Assembly (NCBI RefSeq): GCF_012567545.1
Contig: NZ_CP046182.1
Location: forward strand, 188,324-252,323
DNA: 64,000 bases
From: Enterobacteriaceae endosymbiont of Donacia fulgens
Lineage (GTDB): Bacteria; Pseudomonadota; Gammaproteobacteria; Enterobacterales; Enterobacteriaceae
Reading direction: 5' to 3'
Shown: positions 18,828-28,553 of the stretch, piece by piece
Numbering within the stretch: the stretch's first letter is position 1
Layout of the letters: each line of letters begins with the position of its first letter
Notes under the pieces: model-generated
The model's input: the letters and a program-made list of their open reading frames with translations, nothing else
Databases searched by the model: none
Told to the model about the DNA's origin: nothing
Program-made: the position numbers and the translations under genes

Positions 18828-19302
18828 TTCATCAAAATTATATTAATTTTTATTTAATAAATTAATAATTAAAATTAAATTTTAATAAAATATTTAATTA
18901 TAATAAAATTTTAAATTTTATACATAAAAACTACTGATATTTAAAATAAATAATCTAAAAAAAAATTATTCATTTTACTATATTAATTATTTTTATTTAA
19001 AATATTAATTATTATATTATTATATTTAAAATTTTAAATTATTTTTTTATTTATTATTATTTAATAATATCAATTTTTTATTATTAAATTAAAATTATAT
19101 TTTTTATAATTTTATAAAATTTTAATAAAAAATATATTTTTTTAAAAATATTTTTTAATTAAAATAAATAATTATTTTTTAAAATTTTTTTTTAAAAAAA
19201 ATGATTATTTTGTAAAAATACATTTATAATTATGTTTTAAATATATTTTTTTACTAATACTAAAATATAATAAATATTATTTTATTGAAATAAGAGATTA
19301 TA

Positions 19303-22014
19303 ATGAATGATAGTTACTTAAAAAAAAATATTTTATACGAAAATATTCTATATATTGAAAAATTATATCAAAATTTTTTAATAAATCCTAATTCTGTAGA
19401 TCAAAATTGGATTAATATTTTTACAAATTTTAAAGAAAAAAATAAGTATTTAAATAAAAATAATAAATTTAAAAATAAATATTTTTATAAAAAAATATTT
19501 TTAAAAGAAAAAATTAATCAATTAATAAATAATTTTAGAATTTTTGGTCATTATTATTCAAATATAAATCCCTTAATTTTAAATAAAAAAAAATTAGGTA
19601 ATCTTTTAGAATTAAAAAATTATCAGATTAATGAAAAAGATTTTCAAGAAAAAATTACATTAAATTCATTTTTTCAAAATGAAAAAATAATTAATATTTA
19701 TAATTTTTTTAAAAAAAAATATTGTAATTTTATAGGTATAGAATTTTTTCATTTATTAGAAAACGAAAGAAAATGGATAAAAAGAAATATAGAAATTAAA
19801 AATTATAATTTAAAATCAATAGAAAAAAAAATATTTTTAGAAGAATTAATTGCTACTGAAATTTTTGAAACAAATATAGGAAAAAAATTTCCAGGATCTA
19901 AAAGATTTTCTTTAGAAGGTTGTGATGTTTTAATTCCATTAATAAAAGAAATAATACGTTATTCAAGTAAATCAAAAAATGAAACAAAAAAAATAATTTT
20001 TGCGATGGCACATAGAGGAAGATTAAATTTTTTAGTAAATATAATGGGAAAAAAAATAAAAAATATAATAGATGAATTTTTAAATATTTTACCAAAAAAA
20101 AATAATATAGATGATGTAAAATATCATTTAGGTTATTCTTCTATTATTGAAATAAATAAAAAAAAAATAGAATTAGAATTAGCATTTAATCCTTCTCATT
20201 TAGAAATTATTAATAGTATTACTATGGGTATTACTAGATTTAATAATGATATTTTAAAAAAAAAAAATATTAATAATTCTAATATTTTACCTATAAATAT
20301 ACATGGAGATGCTTCTTTTAGTGGACAAGGAATAATACAAGAAACTTTAAATTTATCTCAAACTAGAGGATATGGAATTAACGGTACTATTCATATTATT
20401 ATTAATAACCAAATTGGATTTACTATCTCAAAAAATATAGATATGAGATCTAGTTATTATTGTACTGATATAGCAAAAATGATTCAATGTCCTATTTTCC
20501 ATGTAAATGCAGATAATTTAGAAAGTGTTATTTTTGTAACAAGATTAGCAGTTAAATATAGAAATTTATTTCATAAAGATGTATTTATTGATCTCGTATC
20601 TTACAGAAGGCATGGACATAATGAAATGGATGATCCTTATATAACTCAACCACTAATGTATAGTTATGTTAAAAATCATAAAAAAATACAAAATTTATAT
20701 TTTAATCAATTACTTTTACAAAATATCATAAATATTGAAGAAAAAAATAAATTATATCAAAAATATCAAACTTTATTTGATAAAGGTAATGTTTTTATTA
20801 AAACATTTTTTCCGATTAAAAAAAAACATAAAAATGTTTTTTATAAAAATATGAAAATTAATGAATTAAAAAAATTACTTTTTAAAATTAGTAGTTTTCC
20901 TAAAAATTTTAATATTCATCCTATAGTAAAAAAAATTTATTTAGATAGATTTAATATGAGTAAAGAGATAAGAAAAATAGATTGGGGGGCAGCAGAAAAT
21001 TTAGCATTTGCAAATATTTTAAATCAAGGAATATCTTGTCGTTTTTCAGGAGAAGATGTTAAAAGAGGTACTTTTTCTCATAGACATGCTGTTATATATG
21101 ATCAAAAGAGTGGAGTATCATATACTCCTTTAAATAATATTAATTTACAACAAGGAATCTTTAATATTTATAATTCTATTTTATCAGAAGAAGCCGTTTT
21201 AGGGTTTGAATATGGTTATTCTTTAAATAATAAAAATGGTATTACAATATGGGAAGCTCAATTCGGAGATTTTATTAATGGAGCCCAAATTATTATAGAT
21301 CAATTTATTAGTTCTGGAGAAATAAAATGGAATTATAAAAGTGGGATAATAATTCTTCTTCCACATGGATATGAAGGACAAGGACCTGAACATTCCTCTG
21401 CAAGAATAGAAAGATTTTTACAATTATGTGCAAAAAAAAATATGAAAATTTGTATTCCTTCTAATGCATCTCAAATATATCATTTATTATGTGAACAAGC
21501 TTTTAATGCTATAAAAAAACCACTTATTATATTTTCTCCAAAATCTCTTTTAAGACATCCATTAGCATGTTCTTCATTAAAAAATTTTATAAATAATTCT
21601 TTTAAATTAGTTATAGATGAATTAAATACAAAAATTAATATAAAAAATATTAAACGTATTATTTTTTGTTCTGGAAAAATATATTATGATTTATTAGAAT
21701 ATAGAAATTTTATAAAAAATAATAATATTATTCTAATTAGAATAGAACAATTATATCCATTTCCAAAAAAAGATTTAAAAAAAATAATTGAGAAATATAA
21801 AAAAATAAAATATTTTTGTTGGTGTCAAGAAGAACCAAAAAATCAAGGACCATGGATATATATTCAAAATTGTTTTAAAAATAAATTAAATTTAAATATT
21901 AATTATTTTGGACGAAATAAATCTTCTTCTCCTTCAACAGGATATTTTATTATTCATAAAAAACAACAACAAAAAATAATACATTCTGTTTTTAATATTA
22001 ATATAAAAAAATAA
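19303..22014 (+). CDS. sucA: 2-oxoglutarate dehydrogenase E1 component
   Basis: ThDP-dependent decarboxylase of the 2-oxoglutarate dehydrogenase complex; makes succinyl-CoA with SucB and Lpd. The 903 residues (E. coli 933) include an N-terminal E2-contacting segment (SYLKKN...[11 protein letters not shown]), the [15 protein letters not shown] block, the ThDP motif [19 protein letters not shown] with [21 protein letters not shown], and the C-terminal [12 protein letters not shown]. It is followed after 26 bases by sucB. sucC and sucD, which follow in E. coli, are missing. AAGAGA precedes the start. Confidence 0.96.
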   Translation: MNDSYLKKNILYENILYIEKLYQNFLINPNSVDQNWINIFTNFKEKNKYLNKNNKFKNKYFYKKIFLKEKINQLINNFRIFGHYYSNINPLILNKKKLGNLLELKNYQINEKDFQEKITLNSFFQNEKIINIYNFFKKKYCNFIGIEFFHLLENERKWIKRNIEIKNYNLKSIEKKIFLEELIATEIFETNIGKKFPGSKRFSLEGCDVLIPLIKEIIRYSSKSKNETKKIIFAMAHRGRLNFLVNIMGKKIKNIIDEFLNILPKKNNIDDVKYHLGYSSIIEINKKKIELELAFNPSHLEIINSITMGITRFNNDILKKKNINNSNILPINIHGDASFSGQGIIQETLNLSQTRGYGINGTIHIIINNQIGFTISKNIDMRSSYYCTDIAKMIQCPIFHVNADNLESVIFVTRLAVKYRNLFHKDVFIDLVSYRRHGHNEMDDPYITQPLMYSYVKNHKKIQNLYFNQLLLQNIINIEEKNKLYQKYQTLFDKGNVFIKTFFPIKKKHKNVFYKNMKINELKKLLFKISSFPKNFNIHPIVKKIYLDRFNMSKEIRKIDWGAAENLAFANILNQGISCRFSGEDVKRGTFSHRHAVIYDQKSGVSYTPLNNINLQQGIFNIYNSILSEEAVLGFEYGYSLNNKNGITIWEAQFGDFINGAQIIIDQFISSGEIKWNYKSGIIILLPHGYEGQGPEHSSARIERFLQLCAKKNMKICIPSNASQIYHLLCEQAFNAIKKPLIIFSPKSLLRHPLACSSLKNFINNSFKLVIDELNTKINIKNIKRIIFCSGKIYYDLLEYRNFIKNNNIILIRIEQLYPFPKKDLKKIIEKYKKIKYFCWCQEEPKNQGPWIYIQNCFKNKLNLNINYFGRNKSSSPSTGYFIIHKKQQQKIIHSVFNINIKK

Positions 22015-22040
22015 AAAAATTAATTTATAAGGATAAAAAA

Positions 22041-23213
22041 ATGGATAATATTAATATAATTGTTCCTGAATTACCTGAATCAATAAATAATGCAATTATA
22101 ATAAAATGGTATAAACAACCAGGAGAAGAAGTAAAAATTGATGATATTCTTCTAGAGTTGGAAACAGATAAAGTAGTATTAGAAATACCTTCAACTATTA
22201 ATGGTTTATTAGAAAAAATTTTAGTAAAAGAAGGAGAAAAAGTAAAATCTCAACAAATAATTGGTATTTTAAAAAAAGAAAAATCTTTAAAAGATAAAGA
22301 AATTACTAATAATAATATAAAAAAATCAAAATTTATTAATAATATTATTAATCAAAAAAAAATATTAAAAAACTTAAATGATTTTAGTCCTTCTGTTAGA
22401 AGGACTATTAAAAAAAATCATTTTTCATTAAATGAAATAAATAATTTTAATAATAAAATTAATTCAAATTTAACAAATCTAGATAAATTAAAAGAAAAAA
22501 AAGAAAAAATTTTAAAAAATAATAATTTTGAAAAAAAAAAAATGAGTCCAATAAGAAAATATATTTCTAAAAAATTAATGGATTCTAAAAATAATACTGT
22601 TATGTTAACTACTTTTAATGAAGTTAATATGAAAGAAATTATTAATATAAAAAATAATTATAAAAATTTTATTTCTGAAAATTACAATATTAAATTAGGA
22701 TTTACTTCTTTTCATATTAAAGCTGTTACACGAGCATTACAATCTTTTAAAAAAATTAATGCATTTATTGATGGAGAAAATATTATTTATAATAATTTTT
22801 ATAATATAAATATTGCAATTGCTACAAAAAGAGGATTGATTGCTCCTATAATATATAATACAAATACATTATCATTAATTGATATTGAAAAAAAAATTAA
22901 AAAATTAATTATAAAAAGTAATAAAAATCAATTATCTATTAAAGATTTAGTTAGTGGTACATTTACCATTACTAATGGGGGAGTTTTTGGATCTTTAATG
23001 TCTACACCTATTATTAATCCCCCACAAAGTGCTATTTTAGGAATGCATGTTATTAAAGAAAGACCTATTGTTATAAATCATAAAATATATATCATGCCTA
23101 TGATGTATTTAGCATTATCATATGATCATCGTTTAATAGATGGTAAAGAAGCTATAGGTTTTCTTATGTTAATAAAAACATTATTAGAAGATCCTATAAA
23201 ATTATTTTTATAA
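22041..23213 (+). CDS. sucB: Dihydrolipoyl succinyltransferase (E2) of the 2-oxoglutarate complex
   Basis: Transfers succinyl groups to CoA. It has 390 residues (E. coli 405): one lipoyl domain with lipoyl-lysine K44 in [12 protein letters not shown], a linker, and the acyltransferase core with the catalytic H363 in [12 protein letters not shown]. The peripheral E1/E3-binding domain begins normally ([12 protein letters not shown]) but the usual GTGxxGRxxxxDV part is replaced by Asn/Lys-rich sequence, so that domain looks eroded. An NNNFEK repeat copy sits in the linker. Function as E2 of this complex is secure from position and core; how Lpd docks is not. Confidence 0.94.
   Translation: MDNINIIVPELPESINNAIIIKWYKQPGEEVKIDDILLELETDKVVLEIPSTINGLLEKILVKEGEKVKSQQIIGILKKEKSLKDKEITNNNIKKSKFINNIINQKKILKNLNDFSPSVRRTIKKNHFSLNEINNFNNKINSNLTNLDKLKEKKEKILKNNNFEKKKMSPIRKYISKKLMDSKNNTVMLTTFNEVNMKEIINIKNNYKNFISENYNIKLGFTSFHIKAVTRALQSFKKINAFIDGENIIYNNFYNINIAIATKRGLIAPIIYNTNTLSLIDIEKKIKKLIIKSNKNQLSIKDLVSGTFTITNGGVFGSLMSTPIINPPQSAILGMHVIKERPIVINHKIYIMPMMYLALSYDHRLIDGKEAIGFLMLIKTLLEDPIKLFL
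22515..22536 (+). repeat. NNNFEK repeat, copy in sucB linker
   Basis: Exact 22-base match to the copies in ilvC and the first aceF copy. It lies in the linker just before the acyltransferase core and encodes NNNFEK. Confidence 0.5.
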
Positions 23214-23342
23214 ATTTTATTTAATTATTATTAATATTTTATAAAAGTATTAATTTTATTTCTTTTAAAAATAAATAATTCAAATATTTATAAATTATTT
23301 TAAAAAAATTTTGTAAATATTTAAATCATATAAGGGTTTATA

Positions 23343-24926
23343 ATGTTAAACGTTATTGATTTATCAAGATTACAATTTGCATTAACAGCAATGTACCATT
23401 TTATATTTGTACCCTTAACATTAGGACTTTCTTTTTTATTAGCTATAATGGAAACTTTATATATTTTATCTAAAAATAAAATATATAGAGATATGACCCA
23501 ATTCTGGGGAAAATTGTTTGGAATAAACTTTGCCTTAGGCATAGTAACAGGATTAACTATGGAATTCCAATTTGGTACAAATTGGTCTTATTATTCTCAT
23601 TATGTAGGAGATATTTTTGGAGCTCCATTAGCAATAGAAGGTTTAGTTGCATTTTTTTTAGAATCAACTTTTGTTGGTTTATTCTTTTTAGGATGGGATC
23701 GTTTAAATAAAATACAACATTTATTTGTAACATGGTTTGTTGCTATAGGTTCAAATCTTTCCGCTCTTTGGATTTTAATTGCTAATGGATGGATGCAAAA
23801 TCCTATTGCATCTTCTTTTAATTATCATAATATGAGAATGGAAATGAATAATTTTTGGAAATTAATTTTTAATCCTATAGCACAAATAAAATTTTTTCAT
23901 ACTGTAACAGCTGGATATACAACTGGTTCCATATTTATTATTGGAATTAGCGCATATTATATTTTAAAAAAAAGAGATATAGAATTTTCAAAAAAATCTA
24001 TTATGATTGCTTCTTGTTTTGGTGTATTTTCTATTATTTCAGTAATGATATTAGGAGATGAATCAGGTTATCAATTAAGAACTACCCAAAAAACAAAATT
24101 AGCAGCTATTGAAGCTGAATGGGAAACACAAAAACCTCCTGCATCATTTAATATTATATGTTTACCAAATCAAAAAAAAAAATTAAATAAATTTTCTATT
24201 AAAATTCCATATATATTAGGTATTCTTGCTACAAGATCTACCCATTTACCTATTTTAGGTATAAAAGATTTAATTAAAAATAATGAATTAAAAATTAAAA
24301 ATGGATTAAAAGCATTAATTGCATTAGAAAAAATAAAAAATGGGGATTTAAATTTAAATAATATAAAAATATTTGAACAATATAAAAAATATTTAGGATA
24401 TGGTTTTTTATTTCAACAATATTATCAAAATATTTATAATATTAATTATAAACAAATAGAAAAAGTAGCTAAAATAGCTATTCCAATAATTAGTCCCTTA
24501 TTTTTTGCTTTTAGAATCATGGTTTTATCTAGCTTCATTTTACTTATTATATTAATAATAGTTTTTTTTGTTACTATTATAAAAGATACTATTGAAAAAA
24601 AAAAATATTTGTTAAAAATATGTTTATATATAATACCTTTACCATGGGTTGCATCTGAATCAGGATGGTTTGTCGCTGAATATGGCAGACAACCATGGGC
24701 AATAAAAGATATATTACCTACATATATGGCAGGTTCTTCTTTACAATTTACAGAAGTATTATTTTCAATGATAATTATTTTTATTTTTTATACAATTTTA
24801 TTAATAATAGAATTATATTTAATATATAAAATATCTAGTATAGGACCAAGTATTTTAAAAACTGGAAAATATTTTTTTGAAAAAAACACTATAAAAAAAA
24901 ATATTTTAAAAAAAAAAATTAATTAG
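23343..24926 (+). CDS. cydA: Cytochrome bd ubiquinol oxidase subunit I
   Basis: Heme-bearing subunit of the bd-type terminal oxidase in the inner membrane, reducing oxygen with quinol electrons without proton pumping. The 527 residues (E. coli 522) have about nine membrane helices, the heme ligand H19 (ALTAMYH), the second histidine in FFHTVTAGYTTGS, a long Q-loop after EAEWETQKPPA, and the motif GWFVAEYGRQPW. It ends in TAG, one of four in this window. An AAGGG site precedes the start. cydB follows by 9 bases. In E. coli sucCD and other genes separate suc and cyd; here cydA follows sucB directly. Confidence 0.97.
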   Translation: MLNVIDLSRLQFALTAMYHFIFVPLTLGLSFLLAIMETLYILSKNKIYRDMTQFWGKLFGINFALGIVTGLTMEFQFGTNWSYYSHYVGDIFGAPLAIEGLVAFFLESTFVGLFFLGWDRLNKIQHLFVTWFVAIGSNLSALWILIANGWMQNPIASSFNYHNMRMEMNNFWKLIFNPIAQIKFFHTVTAGYTTGSIFIIGISAYYILKKRDIEFSKKSIMIASCFGVFSIISVMILGDESGYQLRTTQKTKLAAIEAEWETQKPPASFNIICLPNQKKKLNKFSIKIPYILGILATRSTHLPILGIKDLIKNNELKIKNGLKALIALEKIKNGDLNLNNIKIFEQYKKYLGYGFLFQQYYQNIYNINYKQIEKVAKIAIPIISPLFFAFRIMVLSSFILLIILIIVFFVTIIKDTIEKKKYLLKICLYIIPLPWVASESGWFVAEYGRQPWAIKDILPTYMAGSSLQFTEVLFSMIIIFIFYTILLIIELYLIYKISSIGPSILKTGKYFFEKNTIKKNILKKKIN

Positions 24927-24935
24927 GTTATTTAA

Positions 24936-26081
24936 ATGTTAAATTATGAATTTTTATGTTTAATTTGGTCTATAATAATTGGTGTATTAATTACAGGATT
25001 TATAATTACTGATGGATTAGATATGGGAGTTGGTATTTTATTATTTATAATAGGTAAAAATAATATTGAACGTAGAATTATGATAAATACTATTGCTCCT
25101 CATTGGGATGGAAACCAAGTATGGTTAATTACAACTGGAGGTGCATTATTTGCTGCATGGCCTATTGTTTATGCAACAATATTTTCTCATTTTTATATAA
25201 TGATGATATTATTATTAATATCATTATTTTTACGACCTGTAGGTTTTGAATATCGTTCGAAAGTTAAAAATAAAATATGGCAAAAAATTTGTGATTTGTG
25301 TATTTCAATAGGAAGTATAATACCCCCAGCTATTATTGGAATAATATTAAGTAATATATTAAAAGGGATTCCATTTTATATTGATAATTACTATCATATA
25401 CATTCTCAAGGAGATTTTTTTAAACTATTTAATTTATCTAGCATTATTATTAGTTTTACAACTATAGTTTTAATTGTAAATCACGCTGCAGCTTATTTAC
25501 AAATAAGAATAAAAGATACTAATATTAATAATAGATTAAAAAAAATATTAAAGTTTTCTTCTATATTATTATTAATATTTTTTATTTTATCTTTTATAAA
25601 TATTTTATTTTTTATGAAAGGATATAAAATTAATTCTTTTATTCATAAAGAAACAAATCTCTTTTATGAAAAAAATTATCATATTATTTATAAAAAAAAA
25701 GCATGGATATCTAATTTTCAAAATCATAAATATTTATTTTTAATACCTTTATTAAGTATAATTTTACCATTTTTAACAATGTTATCATCTATATATAAAA
25801 AGTTATTAATAACATTAATATGTTCTTCTTTAACTATAATTAGTATTAACTTAAGTATTGGGATTATAATGTTTCCTTTTATTCTTCCTTCAAATATAAA
25901 CTATAATCAAAGTTTAACAATTTGGAATGCTACATCAAGTCAATTAACACTAAATATAATGTTATATATAGTTATTATATTTATGCCTATTGTTTTATTT
26001 TATACTTTTTGGTGTTATAAAAAAATGTTTTTTTATCTTAATAAAGAAAAGATTAAAAAAAAATCTGATTTTTATTATTAA
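24936..26081 (+). CDS. cydB: Cytochrome bd ubiquinol oxidase subunit II
   Basis: Second membrane subunit of the bd oxidase, structurally parallel to CydA. The 381 residues (E. coli 379) carry the conserved start FIITDGLDMGVGIL, NTIAPHWDGNQVWLITTGGALFAAWP, and FLRPVGFEYRSK, with eight or more hydrophobic helices. It lies between cydA (9-base gap) and cydX (46-base gap). The bd oxidase is the only terminal oxidase visible in this window. Confidence 0.97.
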   Translation: MLNYEFLCLIWSIIIGVLITGFIITDGLDMGVGILLFIIGKNNIERRIMINTIAPHWDGNQVWLITTGGALFAAWPIVYATIFSHFYIMMILLLISLFLRPVGFEYRSKVKNKIWQKICDLCISIGSIIPPAIIGIILSNILKGIPFYIDNYYHIHSQGDFFKLFNLSSIIISFTTIVLIVNHAAAYLQIRIKDTNINNRLKKILKFSSILLLIFFILSFINILFFMKGYKINSFIHKETNLFYEKNYHIIYKKKAWISNFQNHKYLFLIPLLSIILPFLTMLSSIYKKLLITLICSSLTIISINLSIGIIMFPFILPSNINYNQSLTIWNATSSQLTLNIMLYIVIIFMPIVLFYTFWCYKKMFFYLNKEKIKKKSDFYY

Positions 26082-26127
26082 AAGTAAAATAATTATAAAT
26101 TTTTTTTTAATTAATGGATAATGAAAA

Positions 26128-26214
26128 ATGTGGTATTTAATATGGTTATTAATAATGTTATTTACATGTAGTTTTACTATTTTAATAGTTTTAAAAAAAG
26201 AATCTAAAAAATAG
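26128..26214 (+). CDS. cydX: Cytochrome bd small subunit CydX (28 residues)
   Basis: Reads MWYLIWLLIMLFTCS followed by FTILIVL and KKESKK, then TAG. It is a single membrane helix beginning with the MWY-W-L pattern typical of CydX, the small subunit that stabilises the heme site of CydAB. It is shorter than the E. coli protein (37 residues), losing only the polar C-terminal tail. A GGA at 26115-26117 may serve as the ribosome site. Position directly after cydB is the expected one. Confidence 0.9.
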   Translation: MWYLIWLLIMLFTCSFTILIVLKKESKK

Positions 26215-26387
26215 ATATCTAAAATTTTTTAATTATAAAATAGAAAATAAAATAGATAATTTATTTTTTTTGAATAATTATGTTATAATAAGTAAGAATT
26301 TTACTTTATATATTCAAAATTTAATATAATATAATTATTTAAAATTATTAAATTAATTTATTTATATAAAAAATTTATTAAAATTAA

Positions 26388-26415
26388 TTGACTTAAAATG
26401 GATTTTTTTTATATT
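26388..26415 (+). promoter_or_regulatory. Sigma-70 promoter of parE
   Basis: TTGACT (26388-26393), a 16-base spacer and TATATT (26410-26415), each one base from consensus, lie 32 bases before the parE ATG. The 233-base gap after cydX supports a new transcript start. Confidence 0.55.
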
Positions 26416-26447
26416 TTAAATATAAAATTATTATATACTTAATAAAA

Positions 26448-28367
26448 ATGAACCATTTAAATCAATATAACGCAGATTCAATAGAAGTTTTAGAAGGTTT
26501 AGATCCTGTAAGACGTCGACCTGGTATGTATACTGATCTTACTAGACCTAATCATTTAGCTCAAGAAGTAATAGATAATAGTGTAGATGAAGCATTAGCT
26601 GGTTATGCAAAAAATATTTTTGTTACTTTATATAAAGATCAATCATTAGAAGTTATTGATGATGGTAGAGGTATGCCTACTGATATACATTCTAGAGAAG
26701 GTATTCCAGCTATTGAACTTATATTATGTCGATTGCATGCTGGAGGAAAGTTTTCTAATAAAAATTATCATTTTTCTGGAGGATTACATGGTGTAGGTAT
26801 TTCTGTGGTTAATGCATTATCAAAAAGAATGGAAGTTAGTATTTTTCGTAAAAATAAAATCTATAAAATAGTTTTTGAAAATGGATATAAAACTAAAAAT
26901 CTTTCATTTTACGAAAATATGAATAATCAAAAAAATGGTACAAAAATTAGGTTTTGGCCTAATGAAAAATTTTTTGAACATCATACTTTTTTAATTTCTA
27001 ATTTAATTAATTTATTAAAAGCAAAAGCAGTTTTATGTTCAAATTTAAAAGTATGTTTTACAAATAAAAATACTAATGATTATTATTGTTGGAATTATAA
27101 ACAAGGATTATCAGAATATTTAATTAATTCTGTAAAAAATATAATTACAATACCAAGTTCCCCTTTTATTGGGGAATATTTTAATAATACTAAACATTTA
27201 AATTGGGCTTTATTTTGGATTCCAGAAAATAATAATAATATTATTACTGAAAGTTATGTTAATTTAATCCCTACTACTTATGGGGGTACACATGTAAATG
27301 GATTACGTTTAGGATTATTAGATGCAATACGTCATTTTTGTAATTTTCATAATATGTTACCCAGAAATATAAAACTAATAGGAGAAGATATTTGGTATCA
27401 ATGTTCTTATGTGTTATCTATTAAAATTCAAGATCCTCAATTTACAGGTCAAACAAAAGAACGTTTATCTTCTAGACAATGTACTATATTTGTTGCAAAC
27501 ATAGTAAGAGATTCTTTTATTCTTTGGTTAAATCAAAATTTTAAAATTAGTTCTATTTTAATTGATCTTTTTATTACAAATGCTCAAAAACGTATTAGAG
27601 AATCCAAAAAATTTATAAAAAAAAAAAATTATAACACAAACTCAATTTTACCAAATAAATTATCTGATTGTATTATTCATAATAAAAAAACAACAGAACT
27701 TTTTTTAGTAGAAGGTGATTCTGCGGGAGGTTCAGCAAAGCAAGCAAGAAATAAAAATTTTCAAGCTGTGATGCCATTAAAAGGAAAAATTTTAAATACA
27801 TGGGAAATAAATTCTGAAGAAATTTTATCTTCACAAGAAATATATGATATTTCTTTAGCAATAGGAATTTATCCAAATAATGAAGATTTAAAAAAATTAA
27901 GATATAACAAAATTTGTATTTTAGCAGATGCAGATTCAGATGGATTACATATTGCTACTTTATTATGTGCTTTATTTATAAAACATTTTTTACCATTAGT
28001 AAAAAACGGACATATTTATGTTGCAATGCCTCCTTTGTATCGAATAGATTTAGGAAAAAAAATTTTTTATGCTTTAGATGAAAATGAAAAAAGTAAAATT
28101 TTAAAACAAAATTATATTAAAAACGATAAACAACAAATAAATGTACAAAGATTTAAAGGATTAGGAGAAATGAACCCAACTCAATTAAGAGAAACAACTT
28201 TTAATCCTAATAGTCGTCGATTAATACAATTAGTATTAAATAATACTGATAAAGAAATTAAAAAAACATTTTCTTTAATGGATATGTTATTAGCCAAAAA
28301 AAGAGCGGAAGATCGTCGTAAATGGTTACAAGAAAAAGGTGATATTACAACAATAATAAATATTTAA
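26448..28367 (+). CDS. parE: DNA topoisomerase IV subunit B
   Basis: ATPase subunit of topoisomerase IV, which separates linked daughter chromosomes. The 639 residues fit ParE (E. coli 630), not the 804-residue enterobacterial GyrB. The N-terminus QYNADSIEVLEGLDPVRRRP and the C-terminus RSRxW-type AKKRAEDRRKWLQEKGD are ParE-like. The GHKL ATPase motifs EVIDNSVDEAL and DDGRGMP are intact, as are TOPRIM EGDSAGGSAKQAR and LADADSDGLHI. parC is not adjacent and not in the window. A run of twelve A residues (27617-27628) must be kept in frame. Confidence 0.95.
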   Translation: MNHLNQYNADSIEVLEGLDPVRRRPGMYTDLTRPNHLAQEVIDNSVDEALAGYAKNIFVTLYKDQSLEVIDDGRGMPTDIHSREGIPAIELILCRLHAGGKFSNKNYHFSGGLHGVGISVVNALSKRMEVSIFRKNKIYKIVFENGYKTKNLSFYENMNNQKNGTKIRFWPNEKFFEHHTFLISNLINLLKAKAVLCSNLKVCFTNKNTNDYYCWNYKQGLSEYLINSVKNIITIPSSPFIGEYFNNTKHLNWALFWIPENNNNIITESYVNLIPTTYGGTHVNGLRLGLLDAIRHFCNFHNMLPRNIKLIGEDIWYQCSYVLSIKIQDPQFTGQTKERLSSRQCTIFVANIVRDSFILWLNQNFKISSILIDLFITNAQKRIRESKKFIKKKNYNTNSILPNKLSDCIIHNKKTTELFLVEGDSAGGSAKQARNKNFQAVMPLKGKILNTWEINSEEILSSQEIYDISLAIGIYPNNEDLKKLRYNKICILADADSDGLHIATLLCALFIKHFLPLVKNGHIYVAMPPLYRIDLGKKIFYALDENEKSKILKQNYIKNDKQQINVQRFKGLGEMNPTQLRETTFNPNSRRLIQLVLNNTDKEIKKTFSLMDMLLAKKRAEDRRKWLQEKGDITTIINI

Positions 28368-28553
28368 ATAATTAAAAATTAACAAAAAATTTATAAAATT
28401 AGTTTAAATAATTTTTATTTAAAAATTAATAATAAAATTTTATTTATTTATGATATTTTAATAAATTTTAATAAATAAAATATTTCATCATAAAATAATT
28501 AAAATTTAGTTATATATAATATAATTTATTTATCAAAATAAGGAATAATAACC

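Larger units (their letters stand above)
18267..19302 (+). other. 1-kb gene-free tract of extreme A+T at the ancestral gltA-sdhCDAB position
   Basis: No open frame or RNA gene was recognised on either strand. In E. coli the genes just before sucA are gltA and sdhCDAB; they are absent, so this is probably a decayed remnant. Between 19072 and 19202 there are 131 consecutive bases without any G or C. Islands with more G+C are the hairpin at 18401-18425 and the dyad pair at 18802-18827; these are listed separately. Confidence 0.75.

Noticed and set aside
18804..18857. 17-codon open frame (MNIINMVNFI...) in the AT desert
   Set aside because: No ribosome site, no known relative, and length is expected by chance; it overlaps the dyads that better explain the conserved-looking bases.
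18267..19302. CRISPR array, insertion sequence or replication origin in the large gap
   Set aside because: No spaced direct repeats, no transposase remnant or terminal repeats, and no convincing DnaA boxes were seen.
26448..28367. Calling this gene gyrB
   Set aside because: Length 639, N-terminus and C-terminus match ParE; the long insertion of enterobacterial GyrB is absent.
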